NCBI RefSeq assembly: GCF_900177795.1
Contig: NZ_FXWJ01000002.1
Span: forward strand, 744,001-808,000
Reading direction: 5' to 3'
DNA: 64,000 bases
Origin: Plantibacter elymi (nom. nud.)
GTDB taxonomy: Bacteria; Actinomycetota; Actinomycetes; Actinomycetales; Microbacteriaceae
Below are positions 17,045 to 25,161 of the stretch, in pieces. Position numbers and translations under genes: made by a program. The notes beneath the pieces were generated by a model that was given only the letters and a program-made list of their open reading frames with translations, had not been told where the DNA came from and did not search any database. The stretch's first letter is position 1, and every line of letters starts with the position of its first letter.

Positions 17045-18958
17045 TCAGGAGCCGACGACAGCAGCCGACCGTCCGGACGCGACACCCGCGAGCGCGTGAC
17101 CCGCGAGCGACCCGAGGGTCCGGAGCCCGTCGCGCGACAGCACCGACTCGAGGTGCCCCTGGACCGACGCGAACCCGCGACCACGCATCGCGAAGACGTC
17201 GCCGGACGCCGCATCGGCAGCGATCTCGACCCCGCCGACCGGAGCCTCACCCGCCAGCCGTGCGGTGAAGGTGTTGTAGAACCCGATCAACGATTCCTCG
17301 CCGAAGAGGTCGAGGTCGAGCTGCAAACCCTGTCGGGGCGCGTCGAGGCGTTCGATCGGCAGCCCGAGCTGGATCGCCAGCACCTGATGGCTCAGGCAGA
17401 CGGCGAGCAGCGGCGCTCCGGCGGCGAGACGCGCGGATACGATCTCGTGCATCCGACGGACACGCGGATCGGCGAGGTCGAGCGGGTCGCCCGGACCCGG
17501 ACCGGCGACGAGGAGGTCGACGTCCACGAGCGCGTCAGTCACCGCCGACCAGTGCTCCACGCTGACGGTCATCCCGAAGTGGCGCAGCTGGTGGGCGAGC
17601 ATCGCGGTGAACTCGTCCTCGGCGTCGACGATGACCGCGGTACGGCCCGACAGCGAACCGACTGGCGCCGGGTGCTGCGGCTGCAACCAGAAGGACGCCA
17701 ACCGCTCGTTCCGCGCTCGGAGCGCGTCCTGCACTCCGGGTTCCGCCGCGAGGTCGACGGTCGGGCCGAGTTCAGCGGGTGCCATGACGCCGAGCGCGGT
17801 CAACACGCCTGCCGCCTTCGCGGCCGTCTCGGCGACCTCCGACTCGGGGTCCGAGTGACGGACGAGCGTCGCACCGGCGGGAACGCGGACGAGGCCGGTG
17901 TCGTCGACATAGGCGGTACGGATGAGGATCGGTGCGTCGAGTTCGTAGTCGCCGTCGCCCACCGGGGTGAACAGCGCGAGCACGCCGGAGTAGTAGCCGC
18001 GCGCGTTCCGCTCGTGGCGGGCGATGACCGAGCACGCGTTCTGCATGGGCGAGCCGGTGACCGTCGGTGCGAACATCGTCAACCGCAGGACCTCGCGGAC
18101 GTCGAGTTCGCTCGTCCCGGCGAGCAGGTACTCGGTGTGGGTGAGGCGCGACATCTGCTTGACGTAGGGGCCGAGGATGCGTCCACCGGAGGCGCACACC
18201 CGGCTCATCATCTTCATCTCCTCGTCGACGACCATGAAGAGCTCTTCCGTCTCCTTGACGTCGCCGAGGAACGCGCGGAAGTCGTCGCCGGTCGCCCCGG
18301 AGCGCGGGTGGCGGAAGGTGCCGCTGATGGGGTTCATGGTGACGGTGCGTTCACCGGTCGACGCGTCGCGGGCGACCGCGACGTGACGCTCGGGCGTCGC
18401 ACCGGCCATCGAGACGCCCGGCGTGTGCACGGCGAAGGTCCAGTAGGCGCCGGTCTCTCCCGACAGGAGCGCCCGCAACCAGGCGAGGACGGCGCGCTCG
18501 GCCGGCACCTCGGTCGTCGCGGTGAACTCGCGGCGGATGACGAAGTTGGCGCCCTCGCCGCGTCCGATCTCATCCTCGATGACGCGGCGCACGATCGACG
18601 CGTAGTCCTCGTCGGAGACGTCGAACCCGCCGTCGACCAGCGGGACCGCGTCTGCGGGGAGTCGTTCGAGCACCTCGTCGAGGGTCACCGTCTCGCGCTC
18701 GCTCACCACGAGGCAGCGCAGCGGAGCGCCGTCGTCCATCGCCGCGAAGCCGCGCTCGCGCACCTGGCGGTAGGGCACGAGGGTGAGGACCTCGGGTTGG
18801 TGGTCGTCGCCGGTGGATCCGAGCGGGATGTCGGCGAGCGACTCGACGTCGACGACGTCGCCCGTGTAGAGGTCGACGGTGTCGCTGCCGTGTCGGCGGA
18901 GCACCGCGAACGGGAAGTCGGGGCCGGCGTGCAGCACGCGGTGGAGCAGGGTGGTCAT
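17045..18958 (-). CDS. PhzE/TrpEG-type anthranilate (or ADIC) synthase
   Basis: Fused chorismate-utilising enzyme of 637 residues. Residues 1 to about 410 are a TrpE/PhzE-type domain: MAGATPERH, NPISGTFRHPRSG, VDEEMKMMSRVC, FAPTVTGSPMQNA, ILIRTAYVD. Residues about 435-625 are a class I glutamine amidotransferase with the nucleophile Cys in LLAVCLSHQVLAI and the late His-Glu pair in FASVQGHLESVL. Domain order and motifs match PhzE of phenazine pathways, but no other phz gene is present. A Trp-codon leader and attenuator lie upstream, indicating control by tryptophan supply and favouring an anthranilate role. RBS TGAGGA precedes the ATG. Confidence 0.88.
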   Translation of the reverse strand: MTTLLHRVLHAGPDFPFAVLRRHGSDTVDLYTGDVVDVESLADIPLGSTGDDHQPEVLTLVPYRQVRERGFAAMDDGAPLRCLVVSERETVTLDEVLERLPADAVPLVDGGFDVSDEDYASIVRRVIEDEIGRGEGANFVIRREFTATTEVPAERAVLAWLRALLSGETGAYWTFAVHTPGVSMAGATPERHVAVARDASTGERTVTMNPISGTFRHPRSGATGDDFRAFLGDVKETEELFMVVDEEMKMMSRVCASGGRILGPYVKQMSRLTHTEYLLAGTSELDVREVLRLTMFAPTVTGSPMQNACSVIARHERNARGYYSGVLALFTPVGDGDYELDAPILIRTAYVDDTGLVRVPAGATLVRHSDPESEVAETAAKAAGVLTALGVMAPAELGPTVDLAAEPGVQDALRARNERLASFWLQPQHPAPVGSLSGRTAVIVDAEDEFTAMLAHQLRHFGMTVSVEHWSAVTDALVDVDLLVAGPGPGDPLDLADPRVRRMHEIVSARLAAGAPLLAVCLSHQVLAIQLGLPIERLDAPRQGLQLDLDLFGEESLIGFYNTFTARLAGEAPVGGVEIAADAASGDVFAMRGRGFASVQGHLESVLSRDGLRTLGSLAGHALAGVASGRSAAVVGS

Positions 18959-18986
18959 GGTGGTGTCCTCAGGCTGGGACCGATCC

Positions 18987-19071
18987 GACAGGGCCTCCGA
19001 ACGAGAACGACCGCCCTGTCAGGCGGTCGAGTCGTCGTGTGTGCACGTGCGCGGTCCGCCTAGGAGGCGGG
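18987..19071 (-). promoter_or_regulatory. Tryptophan attenuator (alternative RNA hairpins)
   Basis: Four pairing segments follow the tandem Trp codons. Segment 1 CCGCC is inside the leader reading frame; segment 2 AGGCGG begins at the leader stop (19061-19056); segment 3 CGACCGCC is 19029-19022; segment 4 GGCGGTCG is 19015-19008. 1:2, 2:3 and 3:4 can each pair. Hairpin 3:4 is a perfect 8-bp stem with a 6-nt loop, followed by the U-rich UUCUCGUU, so it looks like a terminator, with 2:3 as antiterminator. A further GACAGGG/CCCTGTC pairing (19020-19014 with 18993-18987) overlaps segment 4. Confidence 0.75.
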
Positions 19072-19101
19072 CCACCAGCTCGTTGCACACGTCGTTCGCA
19101 T
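19060..19101 (-). CDS. trpL: trp leader peptide (MRTTCATSWWPAS)
   Basis: A 13-codon open frame, ATG at 19101 to TAG at 19060, with two adjacent Trp codons (TGGTGG, 19077-19072). It lies directly after a -10 element and before alternative hairpins and the PhzE-like gene. Ribosome stalling at the Trp codons when charged tRNA-Trp is scarce would be the sensor, as in known trp attenuators. Its TATGCT -10 is 7 nt from the ATG, so the leader mRNA is probably leaderless. Confidence 0.8.
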   Translation of the reverse strand: MRTTCATSWWPAS

Positions 19102-19108
19102 GGAGCCG

Positions 19109-19114
19109 AGCATA
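19109..19114 (-). promoter_or_regulatory. -10 element of the trp leader
   Basis: TATGCT on the minus strand, 7 nt before the leader-peptide ATG. The long untranslated stretch between it and the PhzE-like gene is the attenuator. No clear -35. Confidence 0.6.
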
Positions 19115-19201
19115 CACGGGCCGACCCGGGCTCCGCTGTCCATGGCTCCTCCCCCGAAGCTCAGGACGTTCCCGACCTCGCTCCCGTAGACTGAGCGGGC
19201 C

Positions 19202-19283
19202 GCGGGAGTGGTGGAATTGGCAGACACGCAGGATTTAGGTTCCTGTGCTTTCGAGCGTGAGGGTTCAAGTCCCTTCTCCCGCA
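19202..19283 (+). tRNA. tRNA-Leu (anticodon TAG)
   Basis: Class II tRNA, 82 nt without CCA. The acceptor stem GCGGGAG pairs with CTCCCGC, discriminator A. The D-arm is TGGTGGAATTGGCAGACA. The anticodon stem CAGGA/TCCTG has the loop TTTAGGT, anticodon TAG, reading CUA. A long variable arm (GCTTTCGAGCGT region) and T-loop GGTTCAAGTCC follow. A TAGACT -10 lies at 19187-19192, 9 bp before the 5' end. Confidence 0.97.
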
Positions 19284-19335
19284 CGCGACATCGTCGTACG
19301 CCGTTCCATCCCTCCCCCGACAGCAGGAGCTCCGC

Positions 19336-20082
19336 ATGGTCCACACCGCCCTCATCCCCTGGCTCGACCCGGAGGGCATCATCACGGCCGTCGGTCCCTG
19401 GGCCCTCGTCGTCGTCTGCGCGATCGTCTTCGCCGAGACCGGTCTCCTCGTCGGATTCCTGCTCCCCGGCGACACCCTGCTCGTCATCACCGGTCTCCTC
19501 GCGTTCGGCTCCGCCCGCGTCATCGAGATCGACATCTGGTGGGTCTGCCTCGCGATCGGGTTCGCCGCGTTCCTCGGCGGCGAGGTCGGATACCTCATCG
19601 GGCACAAACTCGGGCCGAAGGTGTTCGAACGCAAGGAGTCCGGCCTCTTCAGCATCAAGAACGTCGAGCGGACGAACGCCTTCTTCGAGCGCTTCGGCGC
19701 CCTCGCGGTCATCCTGGCGCGCTTCGTCCCGATCGTCCGGACCTTCGCCCCGGTCGCGGCCGGCATCGGGCACATGAACTACAAGAAGTACTCGCTCTAC
19801 AACCTCATCGGCGCGCTCATCTGGGGCGCAGGGCTCACCTTCTTCGGCTACCTGCTCGGGTACATCCCCCCTGTCGCCACCTTCGTGCAGAACTACATCG
19901 ACGTCATCCTCATCGGGGCCGTCGTCCTCACCCTCATCCCGACCACCTGGCACTACATCCAGTCCAGCCGGAAGGCGAAGGCTCTGCAGGGCACCATCAC
20001 CGAGGAGGAGCGTCGGGCCGCGGCTTCGAAGCTCGCCGACCAGGACGTCTTCAAGCGCGACCGCGGGAACGACACGGTCTGA
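19336..20082 (+). CDS. DedA family membrane protein
   Basis: 248-residue inner-membrane protein of the DedA/VTT family. Signatures: FAETGLLVGFLLPGDTLLVITG near the N-terminus (re-entrant loop; Glu and Pro conserved), FLGGEVGYLIGHKLGP, and FERFGALAVILARFVPIVRTFAPVAAGI with its conserved Arg residues. Family members act in membrane lipid distribution and proton-motive-force homeostasis; some flip undecaprenyl phosphate. The C-terminal 40 residues are charged and cytoplasmic. ATG follows CAGCAGGAGCTCCGC. Confidence 0.92.
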   Translation: MVHTALIPWLDPEGIITAVGPWALVVVCAIVFAETGLLVGFLLPGDTLLVITGLLAFGSARVIEIDIWWVCLAIGFAAFLGGEVGYLIGHKLGPKVFERKESGLFSIKNVERTNAFFERFGALAVILARFVPIVRTFAPVAAGIGHMNYKKYSLYNLIGALIWGAGLTFFGYLLGYIPPVATFVQNYIDVILIGAVVLTLIPTTWHYIQSSRKAKALQGTITEEERRAAASKLADQDVFKRDRGNDTV

Positions 20083-20085
20083 TCA

Positions 20086-20123
20086 CCGGTGTCGACGCTC
20101 GCACGAGCGGTTGCGACAACCGG
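20086..20123. terminator. Probable terminator after dedA
   Basis: Nested hairpin starting CCGGTGTCG and ending CGACAACCGG, with an inner CGCTCG-CAC-GAGCG stem, between convergent dedA and the cation-efflux gene. Imperfect and without a T-run. Confidence 0.4.
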
Positions 20124-20135
20124 ACCGCCCACGCG

Positions 20136-21047
20136 TCAGCGGTGGTGCGACTCCTCGTGCGAGGCGTGTTCCTCGGGTTCCAGCTGGAACGTCGAGTGCT
20201 CGACGTCGAAGTGGTCGTGGAGGCACGAACCGAGACGGTCGAGCAGCTCCCCCGTGCCACCATCGGCGAACACCTCCTGTTCGACGACGACGTGTGCCGA
20301 GAACACGGGCTGTCCGGACGTGATCTGCCAGACGTGGACGTCGTGGACGGCCACGACGCCGTCGGTGCCGAGCAGGTGGTCCCTGATCTCCTGCACGTCC
20401 GTGTCGGACGGTGCGGACTCGCTGAGGACGTGGACGACGTCGCGGAGTAACGACCATGCCCGCGGCACGATCATCGCGGCGATCGCGAGCGACGCGATGG
20501 CATCGGCCTGAGCGAAACCCGTCACCATGATGACCACCGCGGCGATGATCACGGCGATCGAACCGAGGAGGTCGCCGAGGACCTCGAGGTACGCACCGCG
20601 CATGTTGATCGACGTGTCACGGCCGCCGCGCAGCACCTGGAGGGCGGCGAGGTTCGCCACGAGACCGATGACGGCGACGATCAACATCGGAAGGCTCTTG
20701 ACCTCCGCGTCCGCCGGCTCGACGAGGCGGGACACCCCCTCGATGAGGACCGACACCGCGACGGCGATCAGGATGAGCGCGTTGATGAGTGCGCCGAACA
20801 CCTCCGCGCGCTGATACCCGAAGGTCTGGCGGTCGGTGGCCGGTCGGGCGGCGACGATCGTGGCGACGAGTGCGATGATCAGTCCGGTGAGGTCGGACAG
20901 CATGTGCCCGGCGTCGGCGAGGAGGGACAGCGAACCGCTCACCCAGGCGCCGACGAGTTCGACCACGAGGACGGTCGCGATGATGGCGATCGCCACCGCG
21001 AGTCTCCTGCGGTTGGCGGTGCCGGCGTGTGCGTGATCGTGACCCAT
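20136..21047 (-). CDS. Cation diffusion facilitator (CzcD/ZitB-like) metal exporter
   Basis: Zn2+-type efflux antiporter, 303 residues. His-rich N-terminus (MGHDHAHAG), six helices, and a C-terminal metal-sensing domain (AVHDVHVWQITSGQPVFSAHVVVE) with a His-rich end (HASHEESHHR). The helix-2 metal-site motif LADAGHMLSD has the usual His and Asp. In helix 5 the usual HxxxD reads E-V-L-G-D, so one His ligand is Glu; this occurs in a subgroup of CDF proteins. Substrate likely Zn, Cd or Co; not certain. Confidence 0.9.
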   Translation of the reverse strand: MGHDHAHAGTANRRRLAVAIAIIATVLVVELVGAWVSGSLSLLADAGHMLSDLTGLIIALVATIVAARPATDRQTFGYQRAEVFGALINALILIAVAVSVLIEGVSRLVEPADAEVKSLPMLIVAVIGLVANLAALQVLRGGRDTSINMRGAYLEVLGDLLGSIAVIIAAVVIMVTGFAQADAIASLAIAAMIVPRAWSLLRDVVHVLSESAPSDTDVQEIRDHLLGTDGVVAVHDVHVWQITSGQPVFSAHVVVEQEVFADGGTGELLDRLGSCLHDHFDVEHSTFQLEPEEHASHEESHHR

Positions 21048-21124
21048 GATGCATCAACCGTAGGAGCTTCCCAGCGCCCGCGGAAGGGTTCATGCCGAGA
21101 TAGGAATGGTCCTGAGTATCATGC

Positions 21125-21760
21125 TCAGCTGGCGGTCGACGCGGGCCCCTCGGGCACGAGCCGCTGCAGCACCGGGACGAGTGCTCGGAAGGCGAGCGCG
21201 CGGTGGCTCAGCTCGTTCTTCTCAGCCGGTGACAGTTCCGCCGCCGTCCGCCGCTCGCCGTCCGGGATGAACGCCGGGTCGTATCCGAAGCCGTTCGTCC
21301 CGCTCGGCTCCGTCGCGAGTGCTCCGCGCCAGGTGCCGACGGCGACGTGCTCGAACGGCTCCGTCCCATCGATCCCCGGTGGCACCACGAGGGCGAGGTG
21401 GCAGGCGAACCAGGCGGCACGATGCTCCTCGTGCACGTCCTGCAGCTGGTCGAGGAGCAGGGCGAGGTTCGCGGTCGAGTCGTGCTGCGAGCCGGCCCAG
21501 CGCGCCGAGAAGATACCCGGTGATCCACCCAGGATCTCGACGCCGATGCCGGAGTCGTCGGCGAGCGCGATGGAGCCGGTGTGCGCGGCGGCGACCCGCG
21601 CCTTGATCAACGCGTTCTCGCTGAAAGTCGTGCCGTCCTCGACGGGCTCCGGGCCGTCGTAGGCGAGGACCGTGATCCCGGGGACGTCGCGGCTGACGAG
21701 CCGCTGGAACTCCTCGACCTTGTGCTGGTTGTGCGTCGCGAGGACGATCTCGACGCTCAT
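21125..21760 (-). CDS. rdgB: Non-canonical purine NTP pyrophosphatase (RdgB/HAM1)
   Basis: House-cleaning enzyme that hydrolyses dITP and XTP to monophosphates. 211 residues with ATHNQHKVEEF at the N-terminus, ENALIKARVAA, ADDSGIGVEILGGSPGIFSARWAG and GTNGFGYDPAFIP. ATG at 21760 overlaps the rph stop by one base (TGATG), fixing the start. Third gene of the murI-rph-rdgB operon, an arrangement widely conserved in actinobacteria. Confidence 0.95.
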   Translation of the reverse strand: MSVEIVLATHNQHKVEEFQRLVSRDVPGITVLAYDGPEPVEDGTTFSENALIKARVAAAHTGSIALADDSGIGVEILGGSPGIFSARWAGSQHDSTANLALLLDQLQDVHEEHRAAWFACHLALVVPPGIDGTEPFEHVAVGTWRGALATEPSGTNGFGYDPAFIPDGERRTAAELSPAEKNELSHRALAFRALVPVLQRLVPEGPASTAS

Positions 21761-22494
21761 CAGCGTCCGAGGGCCTCGAACTGGATGGCCTTGAGCGACG
21801 CAGCGCCACCGACGGCGAGGTCGAGCAGGGAGTCGAGTTCGCGGCGGTCGAACGGGGCGCCTTCGGCCGTCCCCTGCACTTCGACGAACGATCCGCCGCC
21901 GGTGACGACGACGTTCATGTCGGTCTCGGCACGCACGTCCTCGACGTAGGCGAGGTCGAGCATGGGCACGCCGTCGATGACGCCGACCGAGACGGCCGAG
22001 ACGCTGTCGGTGAGGGGCGATGCCTTCTGCGAGATGAACTTCTTGCCGCGCGCCCACTCGATCGCGTCGGCGAGGGCGACGTAGGCGCCGGTGATCGCCG
22101 CCGTGCGGGTGCCACCGTCCGCCTGCAGGACGTCGCAGTCGATGACGATCGTGTTCTCGCCGAGGGCCTTGGTGTCGATCACGGCGCGGAGGCTCCGACC
22201 GATGAGTCGCGAGATCTCGTGGGTACGACCGCCGATCTTGCCCTTGACCGCTTCACGGTCCATCCGCTCGTTGGTGGAACGGGGCAGCATCGCGTACTCG
22301 GCGGTGACCCAACCGCGACCCTTGCCGTTCAGCCAGCGCGGCACGCCGTTGGTGAACGAGGCCGTGCAGAGCACCTTCGTCCGACCGAAGCTGATGAGTG
22401 CCGAACCCTCGGCCTGCTCGCTCCAGCCGCGCTCGATCGTGATGGGACGCAGCTGGTCGTTGGTGCGGCCGTCGGCGCGCGCGATGTCACTCAT
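21760..22494 (-). CDS. rph: Ribonuclease PH
   Basis: Phosphate-dependent 3'-5' exoribonuclease that trims tRNA 3' ends. 244 residues, full family length: [58 protein letters not shown], and [21 protein letters not shown] with the phosphate-site residues. Overlaps murI by 8 bp and rdgB by 1 bp. Confidence 0.96.
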   Translation of the reverse strand: MSDIARADGRTNDQLRPITIERGWSEQAEGSALISFGRTKVLCTASFTNGVPRWLNGKGRGWVTAEYAMLPRSTNERMDREAVKGKIGGRTHEISRLIGRSLRAVIDTKALGENTIVIDCDVLQADGGTRTAAITGAYVALADAIEWARGKKFISQKASPLTDSVSAVSVGVIDGVPMLDLAYVEDVRAETDMNVVVTGGGSFVEVQGTAEGAPFDRRELDSLLDLAVGGAASLKAIQFEALGR

Positions 22495-23332
22495 GGATGT
22501 GCTCCTCGAACTGGTGGGATGGAAGGTCGATGACGCCGGTCTGGACGAGCGAGACGGTGGAGATCTCCCGGCCCATCAGACGGTTGGCGAGGGCGATGAA
22601 GTCGTCGGCACTGCTCCCGGTCGCCTCGTACCGGTGGGTGGCAGGTTCGCTGCTGTCGCGCAGCAGGTCACGGGTGACGAGCACGCGGTAGACGTCGTTC
22701 GCGGTCTCGGTGTCGCTCGAGACGAGCGACACCTGCGGACCCATCACGTAGCTGATCGCTCCCTTGAGGAAGGGGTAGTGGGTGCATCCGAGGACGACGG
22801 TGTCGACGCCGGCGTGCCGGAGCGGGGCCAGGTACTCCTCCGCGGCCTCGAGGAGGTCGGGGCCGGTCGTGACGCCGGCCTCCACGAACTCCACGAACCG
22901 GGGGCAGGCCTGGCCGAACACCGTCAGCTCGGGATTGACCTCGAACAGGTCTTGATACGCCCGCGAGTTGATCGTGCCCTCGGTCCCGATGACGCCGATG
23001 CGCCCGTTCCTCGTGCTCCGGACCGCGGTCCGCACAGCGGGCTGGATCACCTCGACCACGGGGACCGAGTAGCGTTCGCGGGCATCGCGGAGCATGGCCG
23101 CCGATGCGGTGTTGCAGGCGATCACCAGCATCTTCACGCCCTGATCGACGAGCGAGTCGAGGACCTCGAGCGAGTAGCGCCGCACGTCGGCGATGGGCTT
23201 CGGGCCGTAGGGCGAGTGGGCCGTGTCGCCGATGTAGATCACGGACTCGGCGGGGAGCTGGTCGCTGACCGCTCTCGCCACCGTGAGTCCGCCGACGCCG
23301 GAGTCGAAGATGCCGATGGGTGCGTCGTTCAC
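22487..23332 (-). CDS. murI: Glutamate racemase
   Basis: Makes D-glutamate for peptidoglycan. 281 residues with N-terminal DSGVGGLTV (Asp10) and the two catalytic cysteines, Cys73 in [10 protein letters not shown] and Cys183 in [14 protein letters not shown] at 23332 has a TAGGCT -10 ending 8 nt upstream, so its mRNA is likely leaderless. First gene of the operon with rph and rdgB, divergent from pncB. Confidence 0.96.
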   Translation of the reverse strand: MNDAPIGIFDSGVGGLTVARAVSDQLPAESVIYIGDTAHSPYGPKPIADVRRYSLEVLDSLVDQGVKMLVIACNTASAAMLRDARERYSVPVVEVIQPAVRTAVRSTRNGRIGVIGTEGTINSRAYQDLFEVNPELTVFGQACPRFVEFVEAGVTTGPDLLEAAEEYLAPLRHAGVDTVVLGCTHYPFLKGAISYVMGPQVSLVSSDTETANDVYRVLVTRDLLRDSSEPATHRYEATGSSADDFIALANRLMGREISTVSLVQTGVIDLPSHQFEEHIHE

Positions 23333-23419
23333 GATGACCCAGCCTACCGCCCCTGCCGATGGACGTCGCTGACCGACCGATCACCACGTTCCGAGCACGC
23401 TCGCGGCTAGGCTGAACGG
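23333..23419. promoter_or_regulatory. Divergent leaderless promoters, murI / pncB
   Basis: Minus strand: TAGGCT at 23341-23346, 8 nt before murI GTG. Plus strand: TAGGCT at 23408-23413, 6 nt before pncB GTG. Neither start has a Shine-Dalgarno sequence in the available space. Confidence 0.6.
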
Positions 23420-24748
23420 GTGCACGAGTCCTCAGCTCTCCTCACCGACCGATACGAACTCACGATGCTGGACGCCGCCCTCCACCGCGGCACCGCGGAT
23501 CGGGAGTGTCTGTTCGAGCTGTTCGCCAGACGCCTCTCCGGCGGCCGCCGCTACGGCGTCGTTGCCGGCACGGGCCGGTTCCTCGAACTGCTCAAGCACT
23601 TCCGCTTCGGCGAATCGGAACTCGAGTGGCTGCGCGACGAGGGCGTCGTCAGCACGACGGCGCTCGACTGGCTCGCCGACTACCGCTTCTCGGGATCGAT
23701 CTGGGGCTACCGCGAGGGCGAGGCCTTCTTCCCCGGTTCGCCGATCCTGGTCGTGGAGGGCACGTTCGCCGAAGCCGTCATCCTCGAGACCCTGGCGCTC
23801 AGCGTGTTCAACTACGACAGCGCGGTCGCCACGGCCGCCGCGCGCATGACCTCTGCGGCGGGCAGCCGCCCCCTGGCGGAGATGGGCTCCCGTCGGACGG
23901 GCGAGCGGTCGGCGATCGCCGCAGCCCGGGCGGCGTACATCGCCGGCTTCAGCGCCACCTCGAACCTCGAGGCCGGACGCAGCTGGGGCATACCGACGAT
24001 GGGGACGGCCGCGCACTCCTTCACGCTCCTGCACGACTCCGAAGAGGACGCCTTCCGAGCCCAGATCGACACGATGGGCGCCGGGACCACGCTGCTCGTC
24101 GACACCTACGACATCGAGGAGGCCGTGCGACTCGGCGTACGCCTCGCCGGCCCGGAACTGGGAGCCGTACGCATCGACTCCGGTGATCTGCCGATCGTCG
24201 TCGACCAGGTCCGCCGCCTCCTCGACGAGCTCGGCGCCACGTCGACCCGCATCACGGTCACCAACGACCTCGACGAGCACGCCGTCGCGGCCCTGGCCGC
24301 GTCCCCGGTCGACTCCTACGGCGTCGGCACCTCAGTGGTCACCGGCTCCGGCTCCCCCGCCATGGGCATGGTCTACAAGCTCGTCGCGCACCGCGACGAC
24401 CAGGGCGACTGGATCAGCGTCGCGAAGAAGTCGGCAGAGAAGGCGACCGTCGGCGGCCGCAAGACCGCCGCCCGCGCCTACGACCGGCACGGGGTCGCCC
24501 GCGAGGAGCGCATCTACCTCGGGGACGGGCCGGCAGGCGAACACGAGGGTGCGGCCGACGCCGCTTCGGAACGCCCGTTGATGGTCCAGCTCGTCGAAGG
24601 CGGACTCGTGGACGAGCAGTACCTTGGTGCTGCAGGCACGCGTCAGGCCAGGGAACACCGGGCACAGGCGGTGGCGGAATTGCCGCCCCGGGCCGTCAGC
24701 CTCACCCGCGGCGACCCCGTGCTCCCGACCGTCTACCTCGAGGGCTGA
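23420..24748 (+). CDS. pncB: Nicotinate phosphoribosyltransferase
   Basis: First step of NAD salvage from nicotinate. 442 residues: TDRYELTMLDAALHRGTADRE in part, GSRRTGERSAIAAARAAYIAGF, the phosphorylatable-His region TMGTAAHSFTLLH, IDSGDL and GVGTSVVTGSGSPAMGMVYKLV. GTG start at 23420 with TAGGCT 6 nt upstream. The C-terminal segment has an extra charged loop typical of actinobacterial proteins. Confidence 0.95.
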   Translation: MHESSALLTDRYELTMLDAALHRGTADRECLFELFARRLSGGRRYGVVAGTGRFLELLKHFRFGESELEWLRDEGVVSTTALDWLADYRFSGSIWGYREGEAFFPGSPILVVEGTFAEAVILETLALSVFNYDSAVATAAARMTSAAGSRPLAEMGSRRTGERSAIAAARAAYIAGFSATSNLEAGRSWGIPTMGTAAHSFTLLHDSEEDAFRAQIDTMGAGTTLLVDTYDIEEAVRLGVRLAGPELGAVRIDSGDLPIVVDQVRRLLDELGATSTRITVTNDLDEHAVAALAASPVDSYGVGTSVVTGSGSPAMGMVYKLVAHRDDQGDWISVAKKSAEKATVGGRKTAARAYDRHGVAREERIYLGDGPAGEHEGAADAASERPLMVQLVEGGLVDEQYLGAAGTRQAREHRAQAVAELPPRAVSLTRGDPVLPTVYLEG

Positions 24749-24791
24749 CTGCGGCGACGCGTCTCAGCATCGGCCGCGGTGCGCTCCAGCG

Positions 24792-25097
24792 TCAGTCGCG
24801 GAGGAGCTTCTCGTAGATCTCCTTGCAGGACGGGCAGATCGGGAACTTCTCGGGGTCGCGACCCGGCGTCCACTTCTTGCCGCAGAGCGCCTTCACCGGC
24901 TTGCCGCTCAACGCCGACTCGAGGATCTTCTCCTTCTTGACGTAGTGCGAGAAGCGCTCGTGATCGCCCGGCTCGATGTTCTCGCTCTCGATCAGCTCCT
25001 CGAGCTCACGATCCATGATCGCCGTGCTCCCACCGTCGGGCGTGCCACCGGGATCGATCGTGCTCATCTGCTGCTTCGTGCTGTCATGCTGCGCCAT
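24792..25097 (-). CDS. DUF3039 family protein with Cys-rich end
   Basis: 101-residue actinobacterial protein of unknown function. It contains DHERFSHYVKKEKILESALSGKPVKALCGKKW (in part) and C-terminal CPSCKEIYEKL. Three cysteines plus His residues resemble a small zinc-binding site. ATG at 25097 is chosen because a TACCAT -10 lies 6 nt upstream (leaderless). Confidence 0.85.
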   Translation of the reverse strand: MAQHDSTKQQMSTIDPGGTPDGGSTAIMDRELEELIESENIEPGDHERFSHYVKKEKILESALSGKPVKALCGKKWTPGRDPEKFPICPSCKEIYEKLLRD

Positions 25098-25161
25098 GGC
25101 TCCATGGTACCGCCGGACGGCACCCGGATCTCCTGCGGGGCGATCCGGTCGCCGACGTCGG

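Noticed and set aside
17045-18958. Phenazine biosynthetic cluster
   Set aside because: Only the PhzE-like gene is present; no other phz gene is nearby.
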